Part shown: positions 62,641-64,000 of the stretch, piece by piece | Position numbering within the stretch: position 1 is the first letter of the stretch | Layout of the letters: each line of letters begins with the position of its first letter | NCBI GenBank assembly: GCA_963969395.1 | Contig: OZ017800.1 | Location: forward strand, 19,314,479 to 19,378,478 | DNA length: 64,000 bases | Source of the DNA: Pseudoscleropodium purum | Lineage: Eukaryota; Streptophyta; Bryopsida; Hypnales; Brachytheciaceae | Reading direction: 5' to 3' | The notes under the pieces: model-generated | Seen by the model: the letters and a program-made list of their open reading frames with translations, nothing else | The model's database searches: none | What the model was told of the DNA's origin: nothing | Program-made: the position numbers and the translations under genes

Positions 62641-63504
62641 TACGTTTTATGACCTCAATTTTTCACAAATTTTTTTGAAACTTTTCCATAAGATAGAAAA
62701 ACTTATTAGCTTTATGGGAATATAATTTTTTTAATTTCAATTAATGACTAGGAGAAAAAAGTTATGCCATCTTCAATATACTTTTCATGTCACTGAGTAG
62801 AAAAAAACCTTAAAATAAATTTCCTTTAAAAATCTTATAGATCTTATTTTTGTCTATACGTGAAGCTTTGATTCATCCCATTTGGAGTAGCGATGTGAGG
62901 TTATGAATGATCTTGTTTTTCGAGCAATCTAAGCATTTTCTTGAAAAAATAACTTATACAATTCATTTCTAAATGCCATTTTCACAATTTAGAAAAACAA
63001 ACACTATCTAACAAGGTTAAGTTTGCTTGCTAGAACAATCTCACTATTGGGATTGTTGTGTTTCAATCCCATTTTAGAGTTGGTAATAATATAGTTTTTC
63101 TTTCAATGATGGACCTTCTTCTATTTAACAATTTTTTAAAGAATGAAAATCAAGTGTTTTAAAATTTCTTTTAGACTTTCAACTCAAATTTTCAATTCAA
63201 ATTCCATAGTACAAAATTTTTCACAAATGGTGGTCAAAGTCATTTGAAATTGTAGAATCAAAATTTTAGAATTGAGTGTTTAGAATTGTTTTTACCAACT
63301 TTGAATGCTAATATCTTTCAATCTATACAATCAAACTTCTTGAAATTTTTACCAAATGTTCTAAAATAAATAAAATACAAGATCATTTGGTTAGATTTTT
63401 AAAAATTATTTTTTGGTTATTTAGATGAATGTAGTAAAAATGGGTTAAATGGCAGATTTTAGTGGGTTTTGATAGAAGAATGACCTTGGTCCTTTAGGGG
63501 TTAA
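62641..63504 (+). mobile_element. TTAA-family long form, left end truncated
   Basis: Matches the right part of the copy at 49748-51251 from 'tttatgacctcaattttt' onward. The right end is well kept: GACCTTGGTCCTTTAGGGGTTAA, with TTAA at 63501-63504. This is the exact complement of the family's left end TTAACCCCTAAAGGACCAAGG, so inverted termini of at least 20 bases can be inferred for this subfamily. Confidence 0.6.
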
Positions 63505-64000
63505 TCAAAAAATTTATACCAACATTGAGTTGGTGAATCAAAATTCTCATCAATCATTAAATGAAATCCATGCTAACAACCAAACTCATGAACTTGATAA
63601 AACCAAACCACTAACTCCAAAACACCCTATCCTCCAATTTTCAAAGACTTTCATTATAAGGATTTTGAGATTTTCACAACCATGGTTCAATTTTTTATTC
63701 TAAGGCATAATGACTTCAAAGGGCTATTTTTCAAATTTTCACAAAAGAAGAGTTTTCTATTTTTAACAATACAATTATCAATACAATAGTCAAGGACATA
63801 CATGCTAATTTTCTACAAGGATTTGGAGCAACAAAAGATTGTTTTAAAGCCTTGCAATCATGTGAAGTACATTAGGAAAACATAAATTTCACATGAGTGT
63901 AATCACTCACTAAATGCCCCAACCAATTAAGCCCTTGCCTAGTTGTCTACCTAGTGAATTTTTTTGTGGGATGACCTTTGACTGGCTTAGGTTTGTAAGA
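63505..64000. other. AT-rich intergenic DNA
   Basis: Nothing recognised up to the window end. Confidence 0.4.

Overview
The window is nuclear DNA of a land plant. It has spliced genes with GT..AG introns, plant chromatin and stress gene families, and plant-type transposons (Ty3/gypsy pol, CACTA elements). Gene-bearing stretches are markedly GC-richer than the very AT-rich DNA between them. A seedless plant such as a moss would fit, but that is a low-confidence inference. No bacterial features, CRISPR arrays or tRNA/rRNA genes were seen.

Layout. 1-5400: AT-rich DNA without a recognisable gene. 5.4-8.5 kb: a five-exon aluminium-induced-protein-like gene (YGL and LRDR motifs) on +. 8.5-13 kb: AT-rich DNA with a full-length TTAA-bordered repeat. 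13.5-15.9 kb: COP9 signalosome subunit 8 (CSN8) on -, with all five coding exons reconstructed. It lies head to head with an ERD7/senescence-domain gene on + (16.9-19.2 kb), separated by about 1 kb that holds a palindromic G-box. 20.5-21.5 kb: a decayed antisense copy of an EBS/SHL gene. 21.5-41.4 kb: nested, degenerate mobile DNA, including a gypsy integrase remnant, TTAA-bordered elements, a CACTA foldback MITE and another foldback MITE. 41.4-45.1 kb and 52.5-56.0 kb: two direct tandem copies of an EBS/SHL-like BAH-PHD histone-reader gene. 45.1-52.5 kb and 56.0-64 kb: more mobile DNA, including a complete non-autonomous CACTA element with target-site duplication and a long internal inverted repeat.

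The main observations are three. (1) The two EBS copies are clearly diverged in promoter, 5'UTR and intron 1, but from about 43.12 to 45.08 kb they are almost identical to 54.05-56.00 kb, with sharp borders. This points to recent gene conversion (or an assembly artefact). The intron-containing antisense relic at 20.5-21.5 kb makes this a three-copy locus. (2) A dispersed repeat family starts with TTAACCCCTAAAG and ends with its complement, like a TTAA-targeting (piggyBac-type) non-autonomous transposon. At least a dozen full or partial copies occur in 64 kb. (3) Several foldback elements could be transcribed into long hairpins.

The intact genes are ordinary housekeeping, stress and chromatin genes. 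I did not find a convincing multi-gene novel system. All exon boundaries come from reading splice consensus and family similarity by eye; no alignment or expression data were available.
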